Assembly (NCBI GenBank): GCA_963753185.1
Contig: CAVWBO010000007.1
Location: 1,488,001-1,552,000, forward strand
Length of the DNA stretch: 64,000 nt
Source of the DNA: SZUA-442 sp963753185
Lineage (GTDB): Bacteria > Actinomycetota > Acidimicrobiia > Spongiisociales > UBA5794
Reading direction: 5' to 3'
Made by a program: the position numbers and the translations under genes. The number at the start of each line of letters is the position of its first letter. Position 1 is the first letter of the stretch. Positions 1 through 8,759 of the stretch are shown piece by piece. Under the pieces are notes generated by a model. That model made no database searches. It worked only from the letters and a program-made list of their open reading frames with translations, and was not told the origin of the DNA.

Positions 1-2142
1 CTGACGGCCGGAGCGACGCTGCCTGCACCGGATCCCGAGATGGCAACGGTTCCGAACCTGATCGGTGTCCCACTTGCGGAGGCAGAGGCCGCGGCCGAAG
101 CGGTAGGGCTCGTCACGGTCTTCGGTGGGAACGTGGAGACCACAGACGAGGCCCAGAACGGCTTCGTGGCACAACAGAACCCCGTTGCAGGCACCGAGGT
201 CGAGGTCGACACAGGTGTCACCGTCTTCGTGTTCATCCTCGCCGGGTCCTCGACGACGTCGGTTCCACAGACCACGACGACCACGGTGCCCGAGGACGCA
301 GATCTCCCGCGCCGGGAAGTCCCGGAGCAGATCGCACTGTTGACGGAGCGTCACGCGGTTCTCGGCCAGACGATCCTGACCGACTTCGTCCTCCTCCACG
401 AGAAGGACCTCGACCGGGTCGCCGACGGCACCCCGAGCGTGTTCCCCGACATGCAGAACACGTCGCTGGGGTGGGCGAGGGACGAGCTCGACGCCGGGAT
501 CCGTGAGAACGAACTCAACGACGTCAAGCAGCGATTCCTCAACCCGTCGACCAGGCCACCGATGGCGATCGCAGGCATTCCTGAGGACGACGTGGAGACG
601 ACCCACACGGCCATCGCGACCCTGGTCGCCCAGCAGCTGCAGGCGAACGAGCGCATCGACAACGCCCAGTGGGAGATCGAGAAACAGGCAGCCCGCGACG
701 CCGTCCCCGAGCAGACGACCCAGTTCTCCTTCGGGGATCCCATCGCGAGCCAGGGCGAGATCCTCACGAGCGTCCAGGTCGCAGCGATCGTCGAACTCGG
801 CCTCTACCAGCCGGACATCATCCTCGTCGCGCCCGGATGGGCACTTGCGTTCTTCGCAGCAATCAGCGTCCTCCTGTTCGCCCTCCTGCTCTATCGGATC
901 GCACCCGGCAACGTCGAACGGACGCGCGACGTCATCCTCCTCGCGATCATCGTGAGCCTCTCGGCGGTGGTGGCACGGATTCCGGGACTGCTGACGAGCG
1001 CCGACAACCACGCGATCGGATACGTCCTCCCGGCCGTTGCGATCGGCGTGATGGCCGCGATCCTCTTCGATCAGAGAACGGCCCTCCTCTTCGTCGTCCC
1101 GATGGCGGGGTTCACAGCGATCGCGACCACGGACATCACCTTCACGGTGTTCGCAGCGTTCGCGACAGCCGTGCCGATCGCGTTCGTGTCTTCGGTATCG
1201 ACGAGGTCCCAGCTCCGCCTGTCGGTCGTGGGCTCGGCCGCGGTCGTAGCGCCTGCAGCGGCAGGGCTCGAGTTCCTGTTCCGGTACGGGATCGATGGCA
1301 GTTCGCCGTGGCTCGCGGGCCTCTGGGCGTTCGCCGGGGCGATCATCGGCGGCTTCCTGGCACAAGGTGCGGTCTCGTTCCTCGAAACATCGTTCGGGGT
1401 CACCACGACGATGTCCCTCCTGGACCTCCTCGATCGGAACCATCCCGCGCTCCAGGCACTGGAGGAGAAGGCCCCGGGGACCTTCAACCATTCGATGCTC
1501 GTCGGGTCACTCGCTGGAAGGGCAGCGCGCTCGATCGGCGCCGATCCACTCCTGGCCCAGGCCGCCGCCTGGTACCACGACCTCGGCAAGACGGAGCATC
1601 CGCAGTACTTCGTCGAGAACCAGCTCGGGTACAACCCACATGACGAGCTCACGCCCGAAGAGAGCGCAACGATCATTCGCAGGCACGTGAGCGATGGGCT
1701 GGATCTCGCAAAGCAGTACCGAATCCCCGACGACGTGGCGGACGGCATCAGGATGCACCACGGCACCAGCCTGATGCGCTACTTCTACCACAAGGCACTC
1801 ACCCAGGACCCGGACGTCGACGCCACAGCGTTCCGGCACCACGGCGTCAAGCCGAGGCGCAAGGAGATGGCGATCGTGATGATCTCCGATGCCACAGAGG
1901 CTGCGGCACGGGCATACGCACAGCAGGAGCAGCCGACGGAGCTCGGCCTCACGAAGCTCGTCGACGACATCGTGACGGAGAAACTCGACGACGGGCAGTT
2001 CGACGAAGCGTCGCTGACCTTCGGGGAGCTGACCACGATCAAGTCCGAGGTCGTCTCCGGGCTTGCCGCGTACTACCACGCACGAGTCGAGTACCCGGAC
2101 TTCCCGACGGCGGAGCAGCTGATGTCGGCCGAGGGGTCATGA
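1..2142 (+). CDS. PgpH/YqfF-type 7TM HD-domain phosphohydrolase with PASTA domain (5' end outside window)
   Basis: Membrane HD-superfamily hydrolase of the 7TMR-HDED/7TM-HD class; known members hydrolyse cyclic-di-AMP. The frame is open back to base 1, so the true start is probably upstream; the first visible ATG is at 40. Counting from it, residues 1-68 form a PASTA-like repeat (VPNLIGVPLAEAEAAAEAVG), then a Thr-rich linker, an extracytoplasmic HDED-like region (about 90-250), about seven hydrophobic segments (about 260-440) and a cytoplasmic HD domain with NHSMLV and the metal pair H513-D514 in WYHDLGK. It overlaps ybeY by ATGA. The family assignment is strong. A PASTA module in this family is unusual, and the substrate is inferred. 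Confidence 0.88.
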   Translation: MTAGATLPAPDPEMATVPNLIGVPLAEAEAAAEAVGLVTVFGGNVETTDEAQNGFVAQQNPVAGTEVEVDTGVTVFVFILAGSSTTSVPQTTTTTVPEDADLPRREVPEQIALLTERHAVLGQTILTDFVLLHEKDLDRVADGTPSVFPDMQNTSLGWARDELDAGIRENELNDVKQRFLNPSTRPPMAIAGIPEDDVETTHTAIATLVAQQLQANERIDNAQWEIEKQAARDAVPEQTTQFSFGDPIASQGEILTSVQVAAIVELGLYQPDIILVAPGWALAFFAAISVLLFALLLYRIAPGNVERTRDVILLAIIVSLSAVVARIPGLLTSADNHAIGYVLPAVAIGVMAAILFDQRTALLFVVPMAGFTAIATTDITFTVFAAFATAVPIAFVSSVSTRSQLRLSVVGSAAVVAPAAAGLEFLFRYGIDGSSPWLAGLWAFAGAIIGGFLAQGAVSFLETSFGVTTTMSLLDLLDRNHPALQALEEKAPGTFNHSMLVGSLAGRAARSIGADPLLAQAAAWYHDLGKTEHPQYFVENQLGYNPHDELTPEESATIIRRHVSDGLDLAKQYRIPDDVADGIRMHHGTSLMRYFYHKALTQDPDVDATAFRHHGVKPRRKEMAIVMISDATEAAARAYAQQEQPTELGLTKLVDDIVTEKLDDGQFDEASLTFGELTTIKSEVVSGLAAYYHARVEYPDFPTAEQLMSAEGS

Positions 2143-2603
2143 CGGTCGACATCGCAGGGCCATACACCATCGATGTCGACACTGCGGCCGTCGAGGCGTT
2201 CGCCGGTGCCGTTCTCGTTGGTGAGGGAGTGGATCCGAAGGCGCGACTCACGATCACCTTCATCTCGGCTGACGACATCGCCGAACTCAACCAACGCTTC
2301 ATGGGTGTCGAGGGACCGACCGACGTCCTGTCGTTCCCCATCGAGGATGCGTCACCTGGCAAGCCCCCCGTGGCGGTCGAGGGCGGACCGGCACTCGACC
2401 TCGGAGACATCTTCATCTGCCCCGAGGTCGTCGCCACCCACGCAGACGAATACGGTGTGACAATGGACGACGAGTTGTACCTGATGGTGTGCCACGGTGT
2501 GTTGCACATCCTCGGCTGGGATCACCAAACTGATGGGGAAGCACACGCCATGGAATCAAGAGAAGCAACCCACCTCGCAACGATCGGTCGGCATCGGAGA
2601 TGA
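2139..2603 (+). CDS. ybeY: Endoribonuclease YbeY (rRNA maturation factor)
   Basis: Single-strand endoribonuclease used in 16S rRNA 3' maturation and ribosome quality control. The protein is 154 aa, normal for the family, and carries the zinc-binding signature HGVLHILGWDH with H119, H123 and H129. The start ATG overlaps the stop of the upstream HD hydrolase (ATGA), and the end overlaps the CorC-like gene, so translation is probably coupled. Position beside a PgpH-type gene and upstream of era is a common bacterial arrangement. Identification is secure. Confidence 0.95.
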   Translation: MTVDIAGPYTIDVDTAAVEAFAGAVLVGEGVDPKARLTITFISADDIAELNQRFMGVEGPTDVLSFPIEDASPGKPPVAVEGGPALDLGDIFICPEVVATHADEYGVTMDDELYLMVCHGVLHILGWDHQTDGEAHAMESREATHLATIGRHRR

Positions 2604-3763
2604 TCCTCGCGGTTGCGATCGGGTCTGTCATCGTCCTCGTGCTCGCTGCGGTGATCCGGGCCGGCACGTCGAGCCTTGTCAGGACACCGCGTGCAGACGC
2701 CCTCAGGGCCCACTCCGACGGTGTGCACGGGGCCGACCGTGCGGCCTCCCTCTTGGAGGACCGCACCAACCTCCAAGCCTCGCTCGGAACCACCGTCACG
2801 TTTCTCACCGTCCTCGCGGTCATACCCCTCACCTGGGCGCTCACGGACACGCTTTCGGGTCCGCCTCTCGCGATCGCCCTCCTGTCGATGGCCGTTGCGT
2901 TGGTGGTCCTCGTCGACATCGTGCCGCGCTGGGTCGGTCGCACGAGACCGGGCAGGCTCGCGTATCGCCTCGTCGGCCTGCTGCATGTCGCCTACGTCGT
3001 TGGTGCGGCGGCCGGCGAGCTGATCAACGAGCCGGAGGAGCAGGATCAGGACGATCCCGACGAACAGGCGGAAGCCGATGAACGCGCCCTGATCCGGTCG
3101 GTGATCGAGTTCGCGGACACGATCGTCCGCGAGGTCATGGTGCCTCGCACCGACATGATCACGATCAGCGGCGATGCCTCGACCGACGACGCGGTCGATC
3201 TCGTGCTCTCCAGCGGACGCTCTCGGATACCTGTCACCGGCGACTCCATCGACCACATCATCGGGGTCGTCTTCGGAAGGGACCTACTCGAGTTGCTCGA
3301 CAGGGAGGCGCCAGCCCGCACGGCGGCGGAACTCTGCCACGAGGCCTACTTCGTGCCGGAGACCAAGCCGATACCTGACCTGCTCCGCGAAATGCAGCGC
3401 AAGCAGCAGCACCTCGCGATCGTCGTCGACGAGTTCGGCGGTACGGCAGGGATCGTGACGATCGAAGACCTCGTCGAGGAGATCGTTGGTGAGATCGCAG
3501 ACGAGTACGACGACGAGGAGCCGATGGTCGTCGAGGTCGATGGGGAGTGGATCGTCGACGCACGCCTCGATGTCGATCAACTCGCCGACCTCGTCGGAGC
3601 GGTCCTGCCCTCAGCGGAATGGGACACCGTCGGCGGCCTCGTCCTCGAGCTGGCGGGACGCGTCCCCGAAGAGGGCGAGCGGTTCGACTACGAGGGCCTG
3701 GCGTTCGTCGCGACATCGGTGCAGGGTCGTCGTGTTTCGAAGGTTCGGATCGGTCGAGCGTGA
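2600..3763 (+). CDS. CNNM/CorC-type transporter-associated protein with CBS pair
   Basis: Membrane protein of the CNNM/HlyC-CorC family (387 aa), in which magnesium efflux and related ion roles have been proposed. An N-terminal region with several hydrophobic segments (about 1-140) is followed by a CBS-domain pair (about 165-285, containing MVPRTDM and VVDEFGGTAGIVTIEDLVEE) and a C-terminal CorC_HlyC domain (about 300-387). ATGA overlap with ybeY and GTGA overlap with era place it in the same operon. The N-terminal membrane part is shorter and less regular than in typical CNNM proteins. The substrate cannot be read from the sequence. Confidence 0.85.
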   Translation: MILAVAIGSVIVLVLAAVIRAGTSSLVRTPRADALRAHSDGVHGADRAASLLEDRTNLQASLGTTVTFLTVLAVIPLTWALTDTLSGPPLAIALLSMAVALVVLVDIVPRWVGRTRPGRLAYRLVGLLHVAYVVGAAAGELINEPEEQDQDDPDEQAEADERALIRSVIEFADTIVREVMVPRTDMITISGDASTDDAVDLVLSSGRSRIPVTGDSIDHIIGVVFGRDLLELLDREAPARTAAELCHEAYFVPETKPIPDLLREMQRKQQHLAIVVDEFGGTAGIVTIEDLVEEIVGEIADEYDDEEPMVVEVDGEWIVDARLDVDQLADLVGAVLPSAEWDTVGGLVLELAGRVPEEGERFDYEGLAFVATSVQGRRVSKVRIGRA

Positions 3764-4653
3764 CCCATTTCGAGACGAGGTCGGGCTTCGTCGCGGTCGT
3801 CGGCCGTCCCAACGTGGGGAAGTCCACGCTCGTGAATGCACTGGTGGGGGAGAAGGTCGCGATCACCTCGCACAAGCCGCAGACGACGCGCAACACCATC
3901 AGGGGCGTCGTGACACTGGAGGAGCGAGGCGCCCAGATCGTGCTTGTCGACACACCCGGCGTGCATCGTCCGAGGACGACGCTCGGGGAGCGACTCAACA
4001 CGCTCGTCTACGGGTCGCTCGACGAGGCAGACCTCGCCGTGTTCGTCGTCGACGCACGACAGGCCGTGGGCCCGGGTGATCGCATGATCGCCGAACGTAT
4101 CCACGGCGCAGGGACCCCGGTGATCGTCGCGCTCAACAAGGTGGACATTGCCTCCAAGGATGCGATCCTGACCCAGCTTGCCGAGCTTGCCTCCTACGAC
4201 TTCGCTGCCTATGTGCCGGTGTCGGCATTCACGGGTGACGGGCTCGAGGCCCTGACGGATGAGATCGTCGGCCTCCTGCCTCCCGGGCCGTTCTTCTTCC
4301 CAACCGACGCGGTCTCGGATCAGCCTGAACACTTCATCGCGGCCGAGCTCGTACGCGAGAAGTATCTCGCCCGCCTCCGCGAAGAGCTTCCCCACTCCGT
4401 CGCCGTCGTCGTCGACGAGATGGAGACGATGGACAACGACGTGCTTCGCATCGCCGCGACGGTCTACGTCGAGCGCGAGTCCCAGAAGGGCATGGTGATC
4501 GGAAAGGGGGGAACGCTCATCCGTGACGTCGGAGCCGCCGCACGGGTGGATCTCGAGCGCGTGTTCGCCACCAAGGTGTTCCTCGACCTGCGCGTTCGCG
4601 TCGAGAAGGATTGGCAGCGCAGGGACGAGATGCTCGATCGGATGGGCTTCTAG
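3760..4653 (+). CDS. era: GTPase Era
   Basis: Ribosome-assembly GTPase binding 16S rRNA near its 3' end. I place the start at a GTG overlapping the CorC stop (GTGA), giving 297 aa, the usual Era length; longer in-frame ORFs lack a sensible start. G1 is GRPNVGKS (residues 15-22), switch region TTRN, G3 DTPG, G4 NKVD, and a C-terminal KH domain (about 205-297) has VIGKGG. YbeY and Era act on the same step of 16S rRNA maturation, which fits the shared operon. Confidence 0.95.
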   Translation: MTHFETRSGFVAVVGRPNVGKSTLVNALVGEKVAITSHKPQTTRNTIRGVVTLEERGAQIVLVDTPGVHRPRTTLGERLNTLVYGSLDEADLAVFVVDARQAVGPGDRMIAERIHGAGTPVIVALNKVDIASKDAILTQLAELASYDFAAYVPVSAFTGDGLEALTDEIVGLLPPGPFFFPTDAVSDQPEHFIAAELVREKYLARLREELPHSVAVVVDEMETMDNDVLRIAATVYVERESQKGMVIGKGGTLIRDVGAAARVDLERVFATKVFLDLRVRVEKDWQRRDEMLDRMGF

Positions 4654-4806
4654 GCCATCCCTCCGTCGGTCGCCAGACCCACTCCGGTCACTCCGGCCAA
4701 GGAACGAATCGGTAGCCCATTCCACGTACGGTCATCGGAGATTGATCCATGTTCGTGAGACGGTTGTGAGCGCCTCATGAGAGTCTTCTCACGTTTCGCA
4801 ACGGTG

Positions 4807-5085
4807 CTACATCGCGTCGAACGTCACCGCGAGTTCGAGGTCCTTGCTCGTGAGGGCACCCTGGGAGTGGGTGGTGAGGGCGACCGTCACCTTGTTCCAC
4901 CGGATGTCGATGTCGGGGTGGTGATCCACGACTTCGGAGGCGAGCGCAACGCGGGTCACGAACCCCATCGCCTCGTTGAAATCCGCAAAGACGAACGTCC
5001 GGGTGATGGTCTCGCCGTCGAGGGACCACTCGTCGTGTTCATCGAGGAAGGCTCGGCGCTGGTCGTTGGTGAGGTCCGAGGGCAT
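4807..5085 (-). CDS. 4a-hydroxytetrahydrobiopterin dehydratase (PCD/DCoH)
   Basis: Small pterin-4a-carbinolamine dehydratase, 92 aa from an internal ATG at 5085; the ORF could extend upstream but the extra residues are not family-like. The start region MPSDLTNDQRRAFL, the core FVFADFNEAMGFVTRVA and the active-site VVDHHPDIDIRWNKV are characteristic of Pterin_4a proteins. It lies opposite to its neighbours between era and recO. In actinobacteria it may recycle a pterin cofactor for an aromatic hydroxylase or act in molybdopterin-related chemistry; no partner is visible here. Confidence 0.9.
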   Translation of the reverse strand: MPSDLTNDQRRAFLDEHDEWSLDGETITRTFVFADFNEAMGFVTRVALASEVVDHHPDIDIRWNKVTVALTTHSQGALTSKDLELAVTFDAM

Positions 5086-5221
5086 GCGTCCAATGTAGCA
5101 AAGCGTCCTGGGCGGTGGATCGTCAGGAGCGGTCCTCGGACCGAAGTCACCGCCGTCGTCGTGATCCGCGGCGATGTCGGTGGCCATCGGTAGCCTGCGG
5201 GTACGGCGAGCGGGACGGGAA

Positions 5222-5941
5222 ATGGCATTACGAAGCGATCAGGGGATCGTGCTGCGGGGATACCCGTTCGGGGAGTCCCATCGCGTCGTCGTGTTCCTGA
5301 GCCCGAATCACGGCAAGGTCAGGACCGTCGCCAAGGGCGTCCGCAAGACAAGAAGCAGGTTCGGCGGACGGCTCGAGCCGTTCACCCATGTCGACGTGGT
5401 GCTCTACGAGGGGACGAACCTCGACACGATCACCCAGGTGTCGATCATCAATGCGTTTGCGCACCTTCGCAACGACCTCGATCGTGTCCTCGCCGCGGGC
5501 ACGATGATCGAGGTCGTCGATGCCGTTGCGCAGGAGGACGAGCCCTCCCAACGCCTGTTCCTCCTCCTGCACCGCGGCCTGTCGGTCCTCGATGCAGCCC
5601 CACCCCATCCCGATCTCGTCACGTCGTTCCTGTTGAAGGCAGCTGACATCATCGGCGTCGCTCCCGCCCTGTCGTCTTGTGCCGGCTGCGGCAGGTCCGA
5701 TGGACTGACCCGGTTCAGCTTCGCTGCAGGAGGATCCCTCTGCGATGACTGCAGGACACCAGGCGCCTATGCGTTGCGCGAGGGGCTCGTTCCGTACCTT
5801 GCGACCGTCGCCGCGAGCGATCTGTCCAACCTTCCCGAGGTCGATCGATCGTTCTCACGGGAGGCGCTCGGTGTCACGAAACGGTTCGTCGAGTACCACC
5901 TCGAAAGGGAGCTCGAGAGCATGGCGATGCTCGATGGCTGA
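5222..5941 (+). CDS. recO: DNA repair protein RecO
   Basis: RecFOR recombination mediator that loads RecA on SSB-coated DNA. The start chosen is ATG 5222 (MALRSDQGIVLRGYPFGE), giving 239 aa; the ORF is open further upstream but without homology. It has an N-terminal OB-fold, a helical middle, and a zinc site with the two pairs CAGC and CDDC in the C-terminal half. It overlaps uppS by 8 bases, and recO-uppS is a common actinobacterial pair. Confidence 0.94.
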   Translation: MALRSDQGIVLRGYPFGESHRVVVFLSPNHGKVRTVAKGVRKTRSRFGGRLEPFTHVDVVLYEGTNLDTITQVSIINAFAHLRNDLDRVLAAGTMIEVVDAVAQEDEPSQRLFLLLHRGLSVLDAAPPHPDLVTSFLLKAADIIGVAPALSSCAGCGRSDGLTRFSFAAGGSLCDDCRTPGAYALREGLVPYLATVAASDLSNLPEVDRSFSREALGVTKRFVEYHLERELESMAMLDG

Positions 5942-6686
5942 CGGTGCGCGGCCCACTGGCCCCCGCCATGTCGCGATCATCATGGATGGCAACGGCCGGT
6001 GGGCGAATGCACGTGGCCTCCACCGCACGCAGGGCCACGCCGCCGGAGAACCCGCCCTCTTCGACGTGGTCCACGGCGCCATCGACCTCGGAATCGAATG
6101 GCTGACCGTCTATACCTTCTCCACCGAGAATTGGAGTCGCGACGAGTACGAGGTGTCGTTCCTCATGGACTTCAACGTGGACCTCCTCGAGCGCAGGCGG
6201 GACGAACTCAACGATCTCGGTGTGCGCGTCCTATTCATGGGGGATCTCGACGACGACCGTATTCCTCCCGTCCTCCTCGAACGGATCCGCGACGCTGAGG
6301 AACTCACGAGGGACAACACCGTGATGTCGATGGTGTTCGCATTCAACTACGGGGGGAGGGTCGAGATCCTCGACGCCATGCGAGCCATCGCCGAGGAGGT
6401 CGCCAGAGGCAGACTCCTCCCAACCGACATCGAGCTGGACACGATCGCCGCGCACCTCTACATCCCCGAGATGCCGGACCCCGACCTCGTCATCCGCACG
6501 AGCGGGGAGCAACGCACGTCGAACTATCTGTTGTGGGAGGCCGCATACAGCGAGTACGTGTTCACCCCGGTGCTGTGGCCCGACTTCGACCGAGTCGAAC
6601 TTGCCCGGTGCATCGATGAGTTCAGGGGTCGGGATCGCCGCTTCGGTGGTGCCGTCGATGGGTCCTTGGAGGGTGCGCCGCAGTAG
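5934..6686 (+). CDS. uppS: Isoprenyl (undecaprenyl/decaprenyl) diphosphate synthase
   Basis: cis-Prenyltransferase making the polyprenyl diphosphate carrier for peptidoglycan and other wall polymers. From ATG 5934 it is 250 aa. The family signature IIMDGNGRWA is at residues 15-24 (catalytic D18), followed by the FSTENWSR block, AFNYGG and the C-terminal PDLVIRTSGEQRTSNYLLW. It overlaps recO and is followed by glyS after 34 bases. Product chain length cannot be judged from sequence alone. Confidence 0.94.
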   Translation: MADGARPTGPRHVAIIMDGNGRWANARGLHRTQGHAAGEPALFDVVHGAIDLGIEWLTVYTFSTENWSRDEYEVSFLMDFNVDLLERRRDELNDLGVRVLFMGDLDDDRIPPVLLERIRDAEELTRDNTVMSMVFAFNYGGRVEILDAMRAIAEEVARGRLLPTDIELDTIAAHLYIPEMPDPDLVIRTSGEQRTSNYLLWEAAYSEYVFTPVLWPDFDRVELARCIDEFRGRDRRFGGAVDGSLEGAPQ

Positions 6687-6720
6687 CATCCGCTACCGCC
6701 GATCCGGGACCTCGTACCGC

Positions 6721-8028
6721 ATGCCAGCCGACTTCGACACGATCGTCAACCTCTCCAAGCGACGCGGCTTCGTCTTCCAGTCCTCCGAGATCTATGGGGG
6801 GTTGAGGTCCGCATACGACTACGGGCCCCTCGGTGTCGAGTTGCTGCGCAACGTCAAGGAACAGTGGTGGCGATCGACCGTCCGGATGCGCGACGACGTC
6901 GTCGGCATCGACTCCGCGATCCTGCAGTCACCGGAGGTCTGGGTCGCTTCGGGGCATGTCTCATCGTTCTCGGATCCGCTCGTCGAGTGCCGCGAATGCA
7001 ATGCACGGCACCGCCTGGACCGACTGGATGACCCCGATCGATGTCCCACGTGCGGGAATTCCGGCACCTTCACCGAACCGAAACAGTTCAACCTGATGTT
7101 CAAGACCCACATGGGGCCGGTCGAGTCTGACGACAACGCGGTGTACCTACGTCCCGAGACTGCCCAGGGCATCTTCATCAACTTCGAGAACGTCCGAAGG
7201 ACAGCTCGCATGAAGCTCCCGTTCGGGATCGCCCAGATCGGCAAGTCGTTCCGGAACGAGATCACCCCAGGTCAATTCGTGTTCCGTACCCGGGAATTCG
7301 AGCAGATGGAGCTGGAGTACTTCGTCCATCCCGACGATGCCGCGTCGGCGTTCGATGAGTGGGTGGAAACCCGTCACAAGTGGTACATCGATCTCGGAAT
7401 GGATCCCGCGAACCTGAGGCTGCGCGCCCATGAGCCAGACGAGCTGGCACACTACGCGGCAGGCACGTACGACGTCGAGTACCGCTTCCCGTGGGGCTGG
7501 GACGAACTCGAGGGAATCGCCAACCGCACGGATTTCGACCTGAAGGCCCACATGGAGCGCTCCGGTGAGGACCTCACCTACTTCGACCAGGAGACGGATG
7601 AACGGTTCGTCCCGTACGTCATCGAACCGGCCGCCGGAGCGACACGGACGACGTTTGCGTTCCTCATCGATGCCTACACCGAAGAGGAGGTCAACGGCGA
7701 GTCGCGAACCGTCCTGAGGCTCGATCCGAGGCTCGCTCCGATCAAGGTGGCGGTCCTTCCCCTCTCCAAGAAGCCCGAACTGATCGCCACGACCGAACGA
7801 GTCGCCTCGATGCTGCGCGACCGCTGGCAGATCGAGGTCGATACGACCCAGTCGATCGGGCGTCGGTATCGGCGCCAGGATGAAATCGGGACCCCACTGT
7901 GCGTCACGGTCGACTTCGACTCCCTCGACGATGCCCAGGTCACGGTTCGCGATCGCGACACGATGGCCCAGGACCGCATTCCCATCGAGAACCTCCCGAC
8001 GTACCTCGCCGACCGACTACCCGTCTGA
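6721..8028 (+). CDS. glyS: Glycyl-tRNA synthetase (class II, alpha2 type)
   Basis: Charges tRNA-Gly. ATG 6721 gives 435 aa; upstream in-frame residues overlap uppS and are not conserved. Class II motifs are visible: motif 2 SFRNEITPGQFVFRTREFEQ, motif 3 near GATRTTFAFLIDAY, and a zinc ribbon insert CREC...CPTC after motif 1. The C-terminal anticodon-binding domain starts at about 330 (IKVAVLPLSKK). The gene ends 12 bases inside the convergent lrp gene. Confidence 0.94.
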   Translation: MPADFDTIVNLSKRRGFVFQSSEIYGGLRSAYDYGPLGVELLRNVKEQWWRSTVRMRDDVVGIDSAILQSPEVWVASGHVSSFSDPLVECRECNARHRLDRLDDPDRCPTCGNSGTFTEPKQFNLMFKTHMGPVESDDNAVYLRPETAQGIFINFENVRRTARMKLPFGIAQIGKSFRNEITPGQFVFRTREFEQMELEYFVHPDDAASAFDEWVETRHKWYIDLGMDPANLRLRAHEPDELAHYAAGTYDVEYRFPWGWDELEGIANRTDFDLKAHMERSGEDLTYFDQETDERFVPYVIEPAAGATRTTFAFLIDAYTEEEVNGESRTVLRLDPRLAPIKVAVLPLSKKPELIATTERVASMLRDRWQIEVDTTQSIGRRYRRQDEIGTPLCVTVDFDSLDDAQVTVRDRDTMAQDRIPIENLPTYLADRLPV

Positions 8029-8472
8029 GCCCTCGAGCGGGGGAACGCGACCGTCGAAGTAGGTCGCGAGGACGACGATGGTCCTGCTGCGTCCGGGAGC
8101 GACACGACGAATCTGGTCGAGGAGCTCGCCGAGGTGACCCGACGACCGTGCCCTGACCGTGAGCAGCAGGTCGAACTCGCCTGTCACGGCGTAGCAGTTC
8201 TGGATCTCGGGGATGGCACGGAGCTCCTCGGCGACGTCGGCGAGGCCCTTGTCCCTCGGGGCCTCGACGGAAATCAACGCAGTGACGGGCAGGCCGACGG
8301 CCTCCCAGTCGACGCGGACACGCGTCCCCGTGATGATGCCGCGTTCGGTGAGGCGTCGGACCCGCTGGTGGACGGTGGTCGTGGCCACACCGGTCAGCTC
8401 GGCGATCCTGGCGTACGGCATTCGCCCGTCCTCCGTCAGGGCCGCAATGATCGTTCTGTCCAACTGATCCAT
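8017..8472 (-). CDS. Lrp/AsnC family transcriptional regulator
   Basis: 151-aa feast/famine regulator: N-terminal winged HTH (LDRTIIAALTEDGRMPYARI, then the recognition region TVHQRVRRLTERGII) and a C-terminal RAM ligand domain (about 65-145). It is transcribed away from a short leader ORF and dnaG, with a shared AT-rich intergenic region that may hold its operators. The upstream sequence carries a good ribosome site (ggagaagga) before the ATG. The ligand is unknown; branched-chain or other amino acids are typical. Confidence 0.88.
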   Translation of the reverse strand: MDQLDRTIIAALTEDGRMPYARIAELTGVATTTVHQRVRRLTERGIITGTRVRVDWEAVGLPVTALISVEAPRDKGLADVAEELRAIPEIQNCYAVTGEFDLLLTVRARSSGHLGELLDQIRRVAPGRSRTIVVLATYFDGRVPPLEGSDG

Positions 8473-8476
8473 GTAT

Positions 8477-8514
8477 GGAATTCCTTCTCCAATATCGTGG
8501 AATACGTGTACAAT
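8477..8514 (+). promoter_or_regulatory. Divergent promoter/operator region (lrp versus leader ORF)
   Basis: This AT-rich stretch is the only one nearby. It contains a perfect GGAATTCC palindrome (8477-8484), a near repeat TGGAATAC (8499-8506) and a TACAAT -10-like hexamer (8509-8514) reading rightward. The -35 match is weak (TTCTCC, 8485-8490, 18-bp spacing). A regulator of the Lrp family next to its own promoter often autoregulates, so operator function is inferred from position and symmetry. Confidence 0.4.
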
Positions 8515-8558
8515 CTAGCGTGTTGAGCTCAGAGAACGAACAATACGAAGGACACACC

Positions 8559-8639
8559 ATGCATCCTGATACAGCATTGCAGATCGTGAGGTCCCGTGTC
8601 CTGGCCGCAGCGGCGATCCAGGCCCGGAGGGCCAGGTAG
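8559..8639 (+). CDS. Possible leader peptide (26 aa)
   Basis: A 26-codon ORF with an ATG seven bases after a good ribosome site (gaagga), about 45 bases downstream of the TACAAT element. It is rich in aliphatic residues, with the run VLAAAAIQ, and ends in a basic RRAR. It stops 26 bases before a perfect 13-bp hairpin. The order promoter, short ORF, hairpin, then dnaG resembles an attenuator. Alternatives are a small independent protein or the remnant of a gene. I recognise no family. Confidence 0.4.
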   Translation: MHPDTALQIVRSRVLAAAAIQARRAR

Positions 8640-8665
8640 AACGGCCTCCTCATACACCCGACACA

Positions 8666-8695
8666 CAGGGCACCGCGGGCGACCGCGGTGCCCTG
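8666..8695 (+). terminator. Perfect 13-bp hairpin with GCGA loop
   Basis: CAGGGCACCGCGG (8666-8678) pairs perfectly with 8683-8695 around a 4-base GCGA loop, which is a GNRA-type tetraloop in RNA. No T-run follows (TTCGCGTCC), so it may be a GC-type actinobacterial terminator, an attenuator for the leader ORF, or an RNA-stability element ahead of dnaG. Confidence 0.6.
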
Positions 8696-8723
8696 TTCGC
8701 GTCCCTCACGGCGGCAATCCCAC

Positions 8724-8739
8724 GATACGTGATCGTATC
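8724..8739. promoter_or_regulatory. Inverted repeat in dnaG 5' region
   Basis: GATACG-TGAT-CGTATC is a perfect 6-bp inverted repeat with a 4-base spacer, ending 20 bases before the dnaG GTG start. Size and position fit a dimeric regulator's operator or a small 5'-UTR stem. No regulator can be named. Confidence 0.3.
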
Positions 8740-8759
8740 CGTGCCGGTATCGTCGGCTC

